Assembly: GCA_030841085.1 (NCBI GenBank)
Contig: JAVEDP010000032.1
Span: 1 to 64,000 of the forward strand
From: Pyrinomonadaceae bacterium
GTDB lineage: Bacteria; Acidobacteriota; Blastocatellia; Pyrinomonadales; Pyrinomonadaceae
DNA length: 64,000 bases
Direction: 5' to 3'
Part shown: in pieces, positions 50,445 to 58,864 of the stretch
Layout of the letters: every line of letters begins with the position of its first letter
Position numbering within the stretch: position 1 is the stretch's first letter
Program-made: the position numbers and the translations under genes
The notes under the pieces: generated by a model
Told to the model about the DNA's origin: nothing
What the model saw: only the letters and a program-made list of their open reading frames with translations
Database searches by the model: none

Positions 50445-51392
50445 CTATACGAAGAGCGAGGAAACGCTGGTTTCCTCGTGGATCGACTTGATCGCTTTCG
50501 CCAGAAGCGGCGCGATACTAAGGACCTTTATTTTTTTCAACTCGCACGCGTGATCGCGTAGCGGAATAGTGTTCGTAATAATGATCTGCTCGATTTCCGA
50601 TTCATCGAGCTGTTTCACGGCCTGCCCCGACAAAACCGCGTGCGTAAAGCAGGCATGAATTCTTTCGGCACCTGCATTCTTCAACGCCGCGGCCACCTTA
50701 GTCAAGGAGCCACCCGTGTCGCACATGTCGTCGACTATCAAACAACTGCGCCCGCGGACGTCGCCAACCACGTTCATTACTTCGGCAACATTGGCCTTTT
50801 CGCGGCGTTTATCGCAGAGCGCGAGTTCGGCATCCAGTCGTTTCGCGTAAGCGCGAGCACGTTCCGCGCCGCCTGTGTCGGGCGCCACAACCGTCAGATT
50901 GGGCAGCGGATTATCCTGATAGTATCCAATCATAACCGGCGCCGAATAAAGATGGTCCACGGGGATATCAAAAAATCCCTGGATCTGCGCGGCGTGCAAA
51001 TCGATTGTCAACAAACGATCCGCGCCGGCCACGGTGATCAGGTTTGCCACCAGCCGCGCCGAAATCGGAACGCGGGGGCGGTCCTTTTTATCGGACCTGC
51101 CGTAGCCGTAATACGGAATCACTGCGGTGATGCGTTCAGCCGAGGAACGGCGAAACGCATCGAGCATGATCAGCAGCTCCATCAAGTGCTCGTCGGTTGG
51201 GGGACAAGTGGGCTGCACAATAAAAACGTCGCCGCCGCGCACGTTCTCATCGATTTGAAAATTAAACTCGCCGTCGGAGAAGCGCTCGGTAAAAGCGTGC
51301 CCCATGTCGCAACCCAGATGGCGTGCAATCTCCTCCGCCAGTTTCGGGTTTGCGTTTCCCGAAAAAACCTTGATGCCGCCGGTTGTGCTCAT
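50445..51392 (-). CDS. prs: Ribose-phosphate pyrophosphokinase
   Basis: Makes PRPP from ribose 5-phosphate and ATP for nucleotide, His and Trp synthesis. 315 aa. Seen: KVFSGNANPKLAEEIARHLG, DENVRGGDVFIVQPTCPPTDEHLMELLIMLDAFRRSSAERITAVIPYYGYGRSDKK, TIDLHAAQIQGFF, and the PRPP loop CLIVDDMCDTGGSLTKVA. A tandem array lies directly upstream of the ATG and no Shine-Dalgarno is visible. Downstream of tRNA-Gln and ispE on the same strand, a familiar order. Confidence 0.96.
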   Translation of the reverse strand: MSTTGGIKVFSGNANPKLAEEIARHLGCDMGHAFTERFSDGEFNFQIDENVRGGDVFIVQPTCPPTDEHLMELLIMLDAFRRSSAERITAVIPYYGYGRSDKKDRPRVPISARLVANLITVAGADRLLTIDLHAAQIQGFFDIPVDHLYSAPVMIGYYQDNPLPNLTVVAPDTGGAERARAYAKRLDAELALCDKRREKANVAEVMNVVGDVRGRSCLIVDDMCDTGGSLTKVAAALKNAGAERIHACFTHAVLSGQAVKQLDESEIEQIIITNTIPLRDHACELKKIKVLSIAPLLAKAIKSIHEETSVSSLFV

Positions 51393-51478
51393 AAGTTAGT
51401 ACTGAGTGCTGAGTGCTGAGGACTGAGTTCAAAAAATGGGCTTAACTCAGTACTCAGCACTCAGCACTCATCACTTCG
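51393..51478. repeat. Inverted array of gtgctga/cagcact units
   Basis: Left gtactgagtgctgagtgctg, right ctcagtactcagcactcagc. It lies between tRNA-Gln and prs. The same 7-bp unit recurs at 28200-28230. Confidence 0.87.
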
Positions 51479-51481
51479 AAT

Positions 51482-51556
51482 TGGCTGGGGCGGGAGGATT
51501 CGAACCTACGAATGCCGGCTTCAAAGGCCGGTGCCTTACCACTTGGCGACGCCCCA
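51482..51556 (-). tRNA. tRNA-Gln (anticodon UUG)
   Basis: 75 nt with encoded CCA. Acceptor TGGGGCG pairs with CGCCCCA, discriminator G; the anticodon arm is ccggc-ctttgaa-gccgg (anticodon TTG); the T loop is GTTCGAATC. Lies between ispE and prs. Confidence 0.97.
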
Positions 51557-51570
51557 ATTTCGAATCAGAT

Positions 51571-52500
51571 TTAAAGAGCGTACGAACGAAATAGCTCGTC
51601 GCCGATCGCGCGCCGGTATTCGTTCCGAGACAATGTAACACAAGGGAATATCCGCCAACCCGCTTCACATTGAATTTTCTCGAGAGCTTGCTGCTGAGAT
51701 TTTTTATCGGCAAAGACGCCGAAGACGCTCGACCCACTGCCCGTCATCAAAGCCGCGCTAGCCCCGGCTGCAAGTAACAGCTCTTTCGCTCTTCGAATCT
51801 CAGGGTAAATATCAAAGATCACAGACTCGAAATCATTCCCAAAATCATTGCGCAACCACGGCGGCGAATCATCCGAAACGACCGCATTTTGCGAACTGGA
51901 AAGAATAAATTCGGAGGTATCGCTTGTCAAGGGAACAGCCTGCACCGATGCATACGCTTCTCGTGTCGAAACGCTGGCAGTCGGTGCAATGATAATCAAG
52001 TGGTGCTCAGGCACATCCGGCAGCGGCGTCAGCGTAGTACCGATGCCTGTTCCCAGCATGGCACCGCCGAACAAAAAGAAGGGCACATCAGCGCCAATAA
52101 GGGCCGCAATTGCGAGCAAATCAGGTGCGTTAGCATCGATCCGCCAAAGGTGCGCCAACGCCAGTAACGCAACCGCGGCATTCGACGATCCGCCGCCGAG
52201 ACCTGCTTCTGCCGGAATGTTTTTTTCGAGTTGTATGCGCGCGCCCTTACGGATCGAATAGCGACCCCGCAAAGCGTGTGCTGCGCGAACTACGAGATTC
52301 CGATCGTCGGTCGGAATTTCCGCGTCGCTGCAAATTAGCGCAACTTCGTCACTCTCGCTCAATTGAAAACTGAGGCGGTCGTGCAGCGAGATGGTCTGTA
52401 GGGTGGTTCTTATTTCGTGAAGGTCGTCGGGACGCTTGCCGAGAATGCGCAAACTCCAATTGATCTTGGCAAAGGAAGGAAGGCTGAGAGACTGGTTCAC
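51571..52500 (-). CDS. ispE: 4-diphosphocytidyl-2-C-methyl-D-erythritol kinase
   Basis: Fourth step of the MEP pathway; phosphorylates CDP-methylerythritol with ATP. 309 aa, GHMP-kinase fold. Seen: SFAKINWSLRILGKRPDDLHEIRTTLQTIS with the substrate Lys/Asn, the ATP loop IPAEAGLGGGSSNAAVALLAL, IGADVPFFLFGGAMLGTGIG, and the C-terminal AALMTGSGSSVFGVF. Together with ispD and ispF it shows an MEP-pathway organism. Upstream of tRNA-Gln. Confidence 0.95.
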   Translation of the reverse strand: MNQSLSLPSFAKINWSLRILGKRPDDLHEIRTTLQTISLHDRLSFQLSESDEVALICSDAEIPTDDRNLVVRAAHALRGRYSIRKGARIQLEKNIPAEAGLGGGSSNAAVALLALAHLWRIDANAPDLLAIAALIGADVPFFLFGGAMLGTGIGTTLTPLPDVPEHHLIIIAPTASVSTREAYASVQAVPLTSDTSEFILSSSQNAVVSDDSPPWLRNDFGNDFESVIFDIYPEIRRAKELLLAAGASAALMTGSGSSVFGVFADKKSQQQALEKIQCEAGWRIFPCVTLSRNEYRRAIGDELFRSYAL

Positions 52501-52557
52501 GTGCGCGACAATTATCCGTCCGGCAATCTTAAGCTTGTCGCTCCATCCTACTTTAGT

Positions 52558-52678
52558 TAGTCAACAAACTGAAGTTTAACGACACGCAAGTAGTGGTCAG
52601 TCTTATTGCAAATGACTTTAGTTTGGCGCAGCGCTACCACACGCTATAGCTTATCGGACACCAACTAAACGACACGCA
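52558..52678. repeat. Family C-related palindromic spacer
   Basis: Contains gtcaacaaactgaagttta and the half element gctatagcttatcggaca, with taaacgacacgca repeated at each end. It lies between ispE and the CAP gene. Confidence 0.65.
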
Positions 52679-53332
52679 CTAACGAGTAAGGAAAACCTGC
52701 GTCAAATAGACGCTGCCATCGGCCGCAACGTAACTGCCGATCGCTGAAGCTTGAAATCCAATGTAGAGAATGTTGGCGCGATGTCCACCGGACATCATCC
52801 AGCGCTCGACTGCAAACGCACCCGGATCGGCGAAGCCTTTGTTAAAGGCGATGTTCTCGCCAAGTACTCTAAAGTGGAGTAAGCCCAGCGCGCGACCACG
52901 ATCTTTCGGCTCCAAACCTTCCGGCGTTTCATGGGCAAAGTATCCACGCTGGGCCATATCTTCGGAATGCATTCGCGCCATTTTGCAAAGCAGAGGATCC
53001 CAGGCAAGTGGCTGCAAGCCGTTTTGCACGCGCGCCTCGTTTGTCTTGTCAAAAGCGGTGCGTTCGACCGTGCTTGCGTCTTCGAACGCAGGCAGCGAAA
53101 CTGCAGTTGCGGAGTTCGCTGATGAAACCGCTGAAGGCTCTGCGACGCGCCTCGGTCTTGAAACAGTATTACCGAGAGAACTGGATATCAATCGGGCCAC
53201 TGGTTGACCTTGCGCAGTTTGGGCGAACGACGATTCAGCAGCCGCCAGAAAACTGAACGCTACGAATGCAAGTGTGATGAAGGACGAGACGAACTTGCGA
53301 CACGAGCGCCGCGGGGGATTTAAAGTTTTCAT
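52679..53332 (-). CDS. Secreted CAP-domain (SCP/PR-1-like) protein
   Basis: 217 aa. An N-terminal signal (FVSSFITLAFVAFSFLAAAESSFAQ) after a basic start, a linker rich in Ser/Ala, then a CAP domain: AFDKTNEARVQNGLQPLAWDPLLCKMARMHSEDMAQRGYFAH, VLGENIAFNKG, and ERWMMSGGHRANILYIGFQASAIGSYV. The HSEDM/GHRANI histidines of the CAP cavity are present. Function of bacterial CAP proteins is mostly unknown; adhesion or wall binding has been proposed. No partner is seen. Confidence 0.88.
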   Translation of the reverse strand: MKTLNPPRRSCRKFVSSFITLAFVAFSFLAAAESSFAQTAQGQPVARLISSSLGNTVSRPRRVAEPSAVSSANSATAVSLPAFEDASTVERTAFDKTNEARVQNGLQPLAWDPLLCKMARMHSEDMAQRGYFAHETPEGLEPKDRGRALGLLHFRVLGENIAFNKGFADPGAFAVERWMMSGGHRANILYIGFQASAIGSYVAADGSVYLTQVFLTR

Positions 53333-53498
53333 TTACTAAAAGCCGTGCCTGGCGATAAGCCAACGCGCTGGGCCTTGAGGTAGGCGGTTGAAACAGCAGG
53401 ACCGAGGCCGGGGCAGGCTGGTCAGGAGAAGTCCCTTGCAGCCTAACAAAGTATTAAACCAAGATCAACACTTATTGAGGTGTGTTTTTGAGGAAGAA

Positions 53499-54014
53499 TT
53501 AGGCAGATTTTGCTGGGGAATCGGGCAGGTTCTCGTTCGAAGCGAAACGCCGCACCGCTACCTCCCAAGCGCGGCGAACAGGATAGGCATAAAGCAGCAC
53601 GGCAATGGCAACCACGCCTCCAGCGTAGGTGTAAAAGTCGTTGCCGGTGAAAAGCGTTCCACTGAAACCGATGAGAGCGACCACCGCAGCCAGCAACGCT
53701 ACCTGGATCGTGGTCCGTTGCAGCGTCGCCAAAAGCCCGACGGGTCCCTGCAAGCTGCCAATATCCTGCAGACGCATTGCTGAGAACCTCGTACGGCGCA
53801 GCGCGATTGAGCTCAAACCGAAAATCAAAATGCTAATGCGCACTGCCATATCCAACGACGGATTGGTTCGTTGAGTAAGAAATTTCTTGCCGACGAAAGC
53901 AACAACGCAAAGCAACACAACGCCAATCAACATGGCCAGCACTGTTCGCGCCGTCGCACTATGCCGGCGGACTAACTCGCCGCCCTCCTCAGAAATTTTA
54001 GCTGAACTCTCCAT
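53499..54014 (-). CDS. Hypothetical integral membrane protein
   Basis: 171 aa with four likely membrane helices (about residues 22-43, 55-77, 103-124, 130-150): TVLAMLIGVVLLCVVAFVGKKF, MAVRISILIFGLSSIALR, IQVALLAAVVALIGFSGTLF, YTYAGGVVAIAVLLYAYPVRRAWE. No family recognised; it resembles small 4-TM proteins of unknown role. The cytoplasmic tail is rich in Arg/Asn/Asp. Confidence 0.7.
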   Translation of the reverse strand: MESSAKISEEGGELVRRHSATARTVLAMLIGVVLLCVVAFVGKKFLTQRTNPSLDMAVRISILIFGLSSIALRRTRFSAMRLQDIGSLQGPVGLLATLQRTTIQVALLAAVVALIGFSGTLFTGNDFYTYAGGVVAIAVLLYAYPVRRAWEVAVRRFASNENLPDSPAKSA

Positions 54015-54064
54015 GCGTTTATCTCCGCTAGTTATGATCCGCTAAGTCACTCAGTTCAGCAAGC

Positions 54065-54175
54065 ACTCGTAAAGCAAACTGTTAGTTTGCGGTCGTGGGC
54101 AATACAAACTCTACTTCGCCTTAGGTCTTTCGTTACGTACCACCGCAAACTAACAGTTTGCATTACCCTGCACTG
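54065..54175. repeat. Palindromic repeat (gcaaactgttagtttgc type)
   Basis: gtaaagcaaactgttagtttg at the left and cgcaaactaacagtttgca at the right, the same outer modules as the nested cassette at 3386-3742, here with a short centre. Confidence 0.8.
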
Positions 54176-54185
54176 CGTCGAACTA

Positions 54186-54220
54186 ATAAAAACGACCCGC
54201 TGTTTTGGTTACAACGGGCC
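54186..54220 (-). terminator. Terminator after the BamD-like TPR gene
   Basis: Minus-strand stem ggcccgttgt/acagcgggtc (one G-U pair), 7-base loop, then GTTTTTATT. About 25 bases after the stop of the gene at 54246-55808. Confidence 0.85.
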
Positions 54221-54245
54221 GCAGTTCGTTCTTGATTGCCATCGT

Positions 54246-55808
54246 TTACGGTTTGATACCGGGAGGCGGCGTCGCAGCGGGCGTCGACCCGGCAGGCTGG
54301 GCCGGGTTCTTAACCGGAGCCTGCGGGCGTTGATTGCTGGATGCGGGCCGCGTACTACGCTGAACGGGCGCCATCGGCGTTAGGTTGGTCGGCAACTGCC
54401 CATTGTTCTTGACGGCTTCATCAATCAGGTCGTTGGTGCCTTCCTTCTTATCTTTACTAATCAATACGCCATCGCCGTTGACTGTTATGTCGGCCCGTCC
54501 TGAAACTTGTTGCATCAGGTTGCCCATGAATCCTGACTTCTCGGCCGGCATTACATTTTTCCGCGCCGGGTTCGGTTCAGGAATTGGCGCGCCGATAATC
54601 GACAACTGCTCTTTTGCTTTTTCGCCGTAATCGCTGTTGGGAAAATTACGCAAAAGCTCCTGATAGTATTTGGCAGCCTCGTCCGGCTCTTCCTCGAGTT
54701 GATAAGTTGTTGCCAGGCGAAACAAAACTTCATCGCGCAGCGAGAAATTCGGGTACTTATCGATTATCTCTTTGAGGCGGGATTGCGATCCTTTAAGTCC
54801 GGTCCCGCGTCCCTTGTTGTAGCGGGCTTCGTAATAGAAACGCGCGACCCCCAAATTGTGCATCGCCAGGCTTTCCTGCGTCTCACGCAGGCGGTCTTCC
54901 ACGATCGGGCGCAACTTGGTTTCCGGATACTGTTGCAGCAACGCTTTCAGCCGCTGCTCCGCCTTGCGCGCGTGACTGATATCGCGATCAGACAGACCCA
55001 TCTGTCTCATTTCCGATTCTGCAACCTTGAGCATGGCATCGTCGGCCAGCGGGTCCGTCGGGAAAAAAGTCAGCCAATCCTGATAAGCCTGCGCGGCCTG
55101 GATCAACGACGAGCTCGTTCCTTCCAGATAAAAAGAATCGGCAATGGCTAGTTTCGCAAGTGGCAGAAAAGCCGAGTCAGGATAAGTGTTCACGATCGTC
55201 GAGAACAGCAGACGTCCCGTTTCGTGATTACCCTTCCTCACTTCTTTCGCAGCTTCTTCAAAAAGCACGCGATCGCGACCGGCCGCAACGGTGCCGGTTA
55301 ATTCTTCATACTTGTCGTTGCTGCCGCCGCCGCCAAATAATCCGAACAGGTGGCCGCCCTTTTTCTTCTTATTGCTTGAACTGCCGGATGAAACAGCAGC
55401 CCCTGTGCGCGCGCCCGCAGTCGATTGCAGACCGGCTTCAACTTTGGTGTTGACTTCTGTCACTGACGTTTCCAGCCGATCCAGAATCGTGTGATCGTAT
55501 TTGTCCGATCGTTCCTGCTTGGCACGGATATCGTTAACCTCGAACAGGATGGAGCTAACCTCTTTGTCGAGACTGCGCAGTCGTTGACGGGGATCGTCCA
55601 GGTTCTTCTTTTCTTTGTCATTCGCTGCGCCCAACGAGGCGATCGCGCTGCTTAGCGATCGGCGCATAGCTTCGAGTTTCGAACGCATGACGTCGATGCG
55701 CTGACCTGTGGATAGATCGCTCGACGCGCCCTGCGGCCAAGCGGAACCAGCCACCGCGAAAATCAGCGCCGCGCAAATCACCAATTGAATAGGAAAACGA
55801 TAACGCAT
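54246..55808 (-). CDS. BamD/YbgF-like TPR outer-envelope protein
   Basis: 520 aa exported protein. Signal MRYRFPIQLVICAALIFAVAGSAWPQG, a coiled-coil region (about 35-130: RIDVMRSKLEAMRRSLSSAIAS, DKEVSSILFEVNDIRAKQERS), a Lys/Gly linker (KKKKGGHLFGLFGGGG), then BamD-type tetratricopeptide repeats (FLPLAKLAIADSFYLEGTSSSLIQAAQAYQDWLTFFP, KLRPIVEDRLRETQESLAMHNLGVARFYYEARYNKG, DEVLFRLATTYQLEEEPDEAAKYYQELLRNFPNS). The C-terminus is Pro/Ala-rich. No lipobox cysteine is seen, unlike BamD. It likely scaffolds outer-membrane assembly. Downstream of rpe on the same strand. Confidence 0.85.
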   Translation of the reverse strand: MRYRFPIQLVICAALIFAVAGSAWPQGASSDLSTGQRIDVMRSKLEAMRRSLSSAIASLGAANDKEKKNLDDPRQRLRSLDKEVSSILFEVNDIRAKQERSDKYDHTILDRLETSVTEVNTKVEAGLQSTAGARTGAAVSSGSSSNKKKKGGHLFGLFGGGGSNDKYEELTGTVAAGRDRVLFEEAAKEVRKGNHETGRLLFSTIVNTYPDSAFLPLAKLAIADSFYLEGTSSSLIQAAQAYQDWLTFFPTDPLADDAMLKVAESEMRQMGLSDRDISHARKAEQRLKALLQQYPETKLRPIVEDRLRETQESLAMHNLGVARFYYEARYNKGRGTGLKGSQSRLKEIIDKYPNFSLRDEVLFRLATTYQLEEEPDEAAKYYQELLRNFPNSDYGEKAKEQLSIIGAPIPEPNPARKNVMPAEKSGFMGNLMQQVSGRADITVNGDGVLISKDKKEGTNDLIDEAVKNNGQLPTNLTPMAPVQRSTRPASSNQRPQAPVKNPAQPAGSTPAATPPPGIKP

Positions 55809-55902
55809 AAATAACCTCCGAAAAATCGAACCCTTTAACTCTTATTAATCAACAGGTCACCTGCGCGACCACAATGCATTTCCGAAGCGGCGCAATCTCT
55901 CG

Positions 55903-56574
55903 CTAAACCCACTGAATGGTCGCTTCGCGAAGTTCACGAACGGCGGCCTCGGGATCAGATTTCCCGAACACCGCGGAACCCGCCACAATGATTTCCGCGC
56001 CGGCGTCAACGACCGCGGCAATGTTCCCGGAATCTATGCCGCCGTCGATTTCGATCCGCGTCGGCAATTTTCGATCGGCGATCATGGCTCTCAATCGGCG
56101 CACCTTCTCAATAGAAGTCGGAATGAAACTCTGGCCGCCAAAACCAGGGTTGACCGACATCACCAACACGTAATCAGCAAACGCCAGCGCTTCTTCCAAA
56201 CTGCCAACCGGTGTAGCCGGGTTGATCACAATGCCCGCCTGCGCGCCTGCGGCTTTGATCGACGCGAGCGTTCGATGCACATGCGCATCCGCCTCAACGT
56301 GGATTGAAACCATTTTTGCCCCGGCAGCGACAAACTGTTCTGCGTACCTGCCAGGCTCGGAAATCATTAGATGCGCATCAATCGGCAAGTTCGTAGCCCG
56401 CGCCAACGACTTAACCACAGGCAAACCAACGGTGATGTTGGGAACAAAGTGTCCGTCCATCACATCGACATGCAGGATGGCCGCCCCGCCGCGTTCCACG
56501 GCTTCAATCTCTTCACCGAGCCGCGAAAAATCCGCGGACAAAATCGAAGGCGCAATGTCGATGGTCCTGCTCAT
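55903..56574 (-). CDS. rpe: Ribulose-phosphate 3-epimerase
   Basis: Interconverts ribulose 5-phosphate and xylulose 5-phosphate in the pentose phosphate pathway. 223-aa TIM barrel. Seen: IAPSILSADFSRLGEEIEAVE, ILHVDVMDGHFVPNITVG, PIDAHLMISEPGRYAEQF, VLVMSVNPGFGGQSFIP, and RIEIDGGIDSGNIAAVVDAGAEIIVAGSAVFG. Follows the PASTA gene by 37 bases on the same strand. Confidence 0.96.
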   Translation of the reverse strand: MSRTIDIAPSILSADFSRLGEEIEAVERGGAAILHVDVMDGHFVPNITVGLPVVKSLARATNLPIDAHLMISEPGRYAEQFVAAGAKMVSIHVEADAHVHRTLASIKAAGAQAGIVINPATPVGSLEEALAFADYVLVMSVNPGFGGQSFIPTSIEKVRRLRAMIADRKLPTRIEIDGGIDSGNIAAVVDAGAEIIVAGSAVFGKSDPEAAVRELREATIQWV

Positions 56575-56611
56575 CTATTAATCGATTTGATCAGCCCAGC
56601 AGCCTCAGACC

Positions 56612-57292
56612 TTAGGGGATTTCCGGTTTTGGCTTTGCGGGCGAGTGCTTCGCAAGTGGCGCACGCCGGTTATCGTTACCGCGATTCGCGTTGTTGTTAA
56701 TGATCAATGCCGGGCGGTTTGAGTTTAAGTTTGTTCCCGCATTCACATTGCCGGTATTGGCGTTGCGATTCAGCGGGCGATTGCTATTTGCGTTCCGATT
56801 GGTGTTTGCGTTGCGATTTCCGTTAGCGTTCGCGTTATCGTTTGCATTCTTATTTGTATTCTTGTTGCGCTTTGGTTTGTTCTCGTTCCCTGCCGCCGCT
56901 TCGTTCGCATTTGCGGGCTTGGCATTTTCATCAGCAGGTTTTTCAATCACCGCTTCGGACGCTTCGCCTTCTTTCGCTGTGCGGCTGATGTCCATCGCGA
57001 CCGTCTGTCCGGCCTTGACGACTTCACCGGCGCGCGGCAGTTGGAACAAAACTGTGTCGGCCTTCAGTTGATTGCTGGGCCGGGTGGCGCGCACGCGATA
57101 ATTGAGCCCAGCACCCGCGAGAACGTGTTCCGCCTCAAAGCGATCTTTTCCAACTACGTCGGGTACTTTAACTTCAGGACTGCGGAGAGACAGGTAAACC
57201 GTGGTGGCAAGTCCAAAGAGAAAAACAATCGCGATGGCGATTACGATGCCGAGCCGTCGAAGTGCCGAGAGTATCCCGGTGGCCGTATTCAC
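56612..57292 (-). CDS. Single-pass PASTA-domain protein with Asn-rich tail
   Basis: 226 aa. One membrane anchor (IVIAIAIVFLFGLATTVYLSL, residues 16-36), then one PASTA domain (PEVKVPDVVGKDRFEAEHVLAGAGLNYRVRATRPS ... PRAGEVVKAGQTVAMDIS), and from about residue 125 a low-complexity tail built of N-A-N and N-R-N words (NKNANDNANANGNRN). PASTA domains bind cell-wall muropeptides or beta-lactams in kinases and PBPs; here no kinase is attached. It lies between rsmB and rpe on the same strand. Confidence 0.83.
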   Translation of the reverse strand: MNTATGILSALRRLGIVIAIAIVFLFGLATTVYLSLRSPEVKVPDVVGKDRFEAEHVLAGAGLNYRVRATRPSNQLKADTVLFQLPRAGEVVKAGQTVAMDISRTAKEGEASEAVIEKPADENAKPANANEAAAGNENKPKRNKNTNKNANDNANANGNRNANTNRNANSNRPLNRNANTGNVNAGTNLNSNRPALIINNNANRGNDNRRAPLAKHSPAKPKPEIP

Positions 57293-57416
57293 TTATGCTG
57301 ATCTCCAAAAAAGGCCGGCTACTCCAGCGGGCTGACGTCAGGCTGCGAAGTCTAACATTCGGCAGTGACCCTCGCAAAGTTACGAGTCATTTGGGTAGTG
57401 GGTCAATTTCGCTGCA

Positions 57417-57475
57417 AATGTCCGATAAACTTTAGTTTGTCGCGGCGTTACGACAAGCTAAAGCTTATCGGACAT
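57417..57475. repeat. Family C inverted repeat, full copy
   Basis: tgtccgataaactttagttt ... acaagctaaagcttatcggaca. It lies between the PASTA gene and the rsmB stop. Same as 31435-31489. Confidence 0.82.
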
Positions 57476-57502
57476 CAAGCTGACCCGCTACGGTTCCGAT
57501 CG

Positions 57503-58864
57503 TCAGTTACTCCGTTGCAACGAAGCGATAAAAAAACCATCGGTGTCGTGGTGTTGCGGCCATGTTCGCAAAGTTCCAGCGCTGCTTAACAGGTTGCTCA
57601 ACGGCAACGGCAGCAGCGAAAAGTTAATGTTGTTTTCAAGGAACGTTTGCACGACTGATTCGTTCTCTTCCGGCTCGACTGAACAGGTGGAGTAAACTAA
57701 TCTACCGCCCGGTTTCACCAGGGGCGCGGCGTTCAGCAGAAGCCGATTTTGCCGCGAAGCCAAATCGTCGATGTCGTCGGCTGAGATGCGCCAGCGGATC
57801 TCAGGGTTGCGCCTAAACGTCCCGCTTCCCGAGCAAGGCGCATCAACCAGCACCCGGTCAAACGACTTTTCCCTGAATGGCAGTGGCTCCACTCCGTTCA
57901 ACGTCAAACAGTGAACGTTCGACAAATGGTGCTGTTTTGTTGTGTCCCTAACGGTCCGCAAACGATGTGCGTGCAGGTCGGAAGCGATTACGACGCCCGT
58001 GTCTCTTAGCGCGCTGGCGATTTGCGTGGTTTTACTGCCGGGTGCCGCGCATAAATCCAGGATGCGCTCGCCTGCCCGGGCGTCCAGCACTTGTGCCACC
58101 ATTTGCGAGGCTTCGTCCTGAACATAAATCTGGCCGCCGGCCACGAGTTCGGCAAACAATGGTCCATTGCCTGTGATTCGCCACGCGTGTTTGGCGATCT
58201 TTGAAGGCTCCAGTTTCGCGCCACTCGCGCGTAGTTGGGTGATGATTTCGACTTCGGACGCGCGCTGAGTGACGACCCGAAATGCGATCGGCGCCGGTTG
58301 GTTGTTAGACCGCGCAAAGGCCTCGGTTTCTTCAACTCCAAAGGCCGTGGTCCAACGTTCGATTAACCAGGCGGGATGCGAAGTGGAAACAGCGAGTCGC
58401 TCAAGCGGATCAGCCATTCCTTGAGCGGGATCAACGTCGGGCTCGCGCGCCGCCCTCCTTAAGACCGCGTTGACTAGCGCGCCGGCCGAACGAAGGCGCG
58501 CGCGATGAACAAGATTTACCGATTCGTTCACAATGGCCGAGGCCGGCACGCGCGACAGAAAGCGTAATTGATAAAGACCCAGCCGAAGGATCAGACGAAT
58601 AGCAACGTCGAGATCGGCACTGGCTCGTTCGGTGAAATGTTCGGCCAGGCGATCGAGCCAAAGTTGCCAACGCAATACGCCCATTACCAATTCATGACAG
58701 AGTGCGCGATCTCTTGGCGCTAACTCGGGTTCTTTTTGGGCCAGCAGGATTGAAGCGTAAGCGCCGTCCTCGACGCGTAGCAGTATTTCAAATGCCGCCA
58801 GCCGTGCGGGTGAGACGGTATTAGTCCTGGCCAAAGCGGTCGCCAATCTTGAGGTGTGTGCCAT
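57503..58864 (-). CDS. rsmB: 16S rRNA (cytosine-967-C5)-methyltransferase
   Basis: SAM-dependent rRNA methyltransferase with an N-terminal NusB-like domain. 453 aa. Seen: VSPARLAAFEILLRVEDGAYASILL, NAVLRRAAREPD, then the methyltransferase YVQDEASQMVAQVLDARAGERILDLCAAPGSKTTQIA (SAM loop), RVLVDAPCSGSGTFRRNPEIRW (motif IV with PCSGxG) and LVYSTCSVEPEENE (motif VI with the catalytic TCS). It overlaps the end of fmt by 44 bases, which suggests coupling. Confidence 0.95.
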   Translation of the reverse strand: MAHTSRLATALARTNTVSPARLAAFEILLRVEDGAYASILLAQKEPELAPRDRALCHELVMGVLRWQLWLDRLAEHFTERASADLDVAIRLILRLGLYQLRFLSRVPASAIVNESVNLVHRARLRSAGALVNAVLRRAAREPDVDPAQGMADPLERLAVSTSHPAWLIERWTTAFGVEETEAFARSNNQPAPIAFRVVTQRASEVEIITQLRASGAKLEPSKIAKHAWRITGNGPLFAELVAGGQIYVQDEASQMVAQVLDARAGERILDLCAAPGSKTTQIASALRDTGVVIASDLHAHRLRTVRDTTKQHHLSNVHCLTLNGVEPLPFREKSFDRVLVDAPCSGSGTFRRNPEIRWRISADDIDDLASRQNRLLLNAAPLVKPGGRLVYSTCSVEPEENESVVQTFLENNINFSLLPLPLSNLLSSAGTLRTWPQHHDTDGFFIASLQRSN

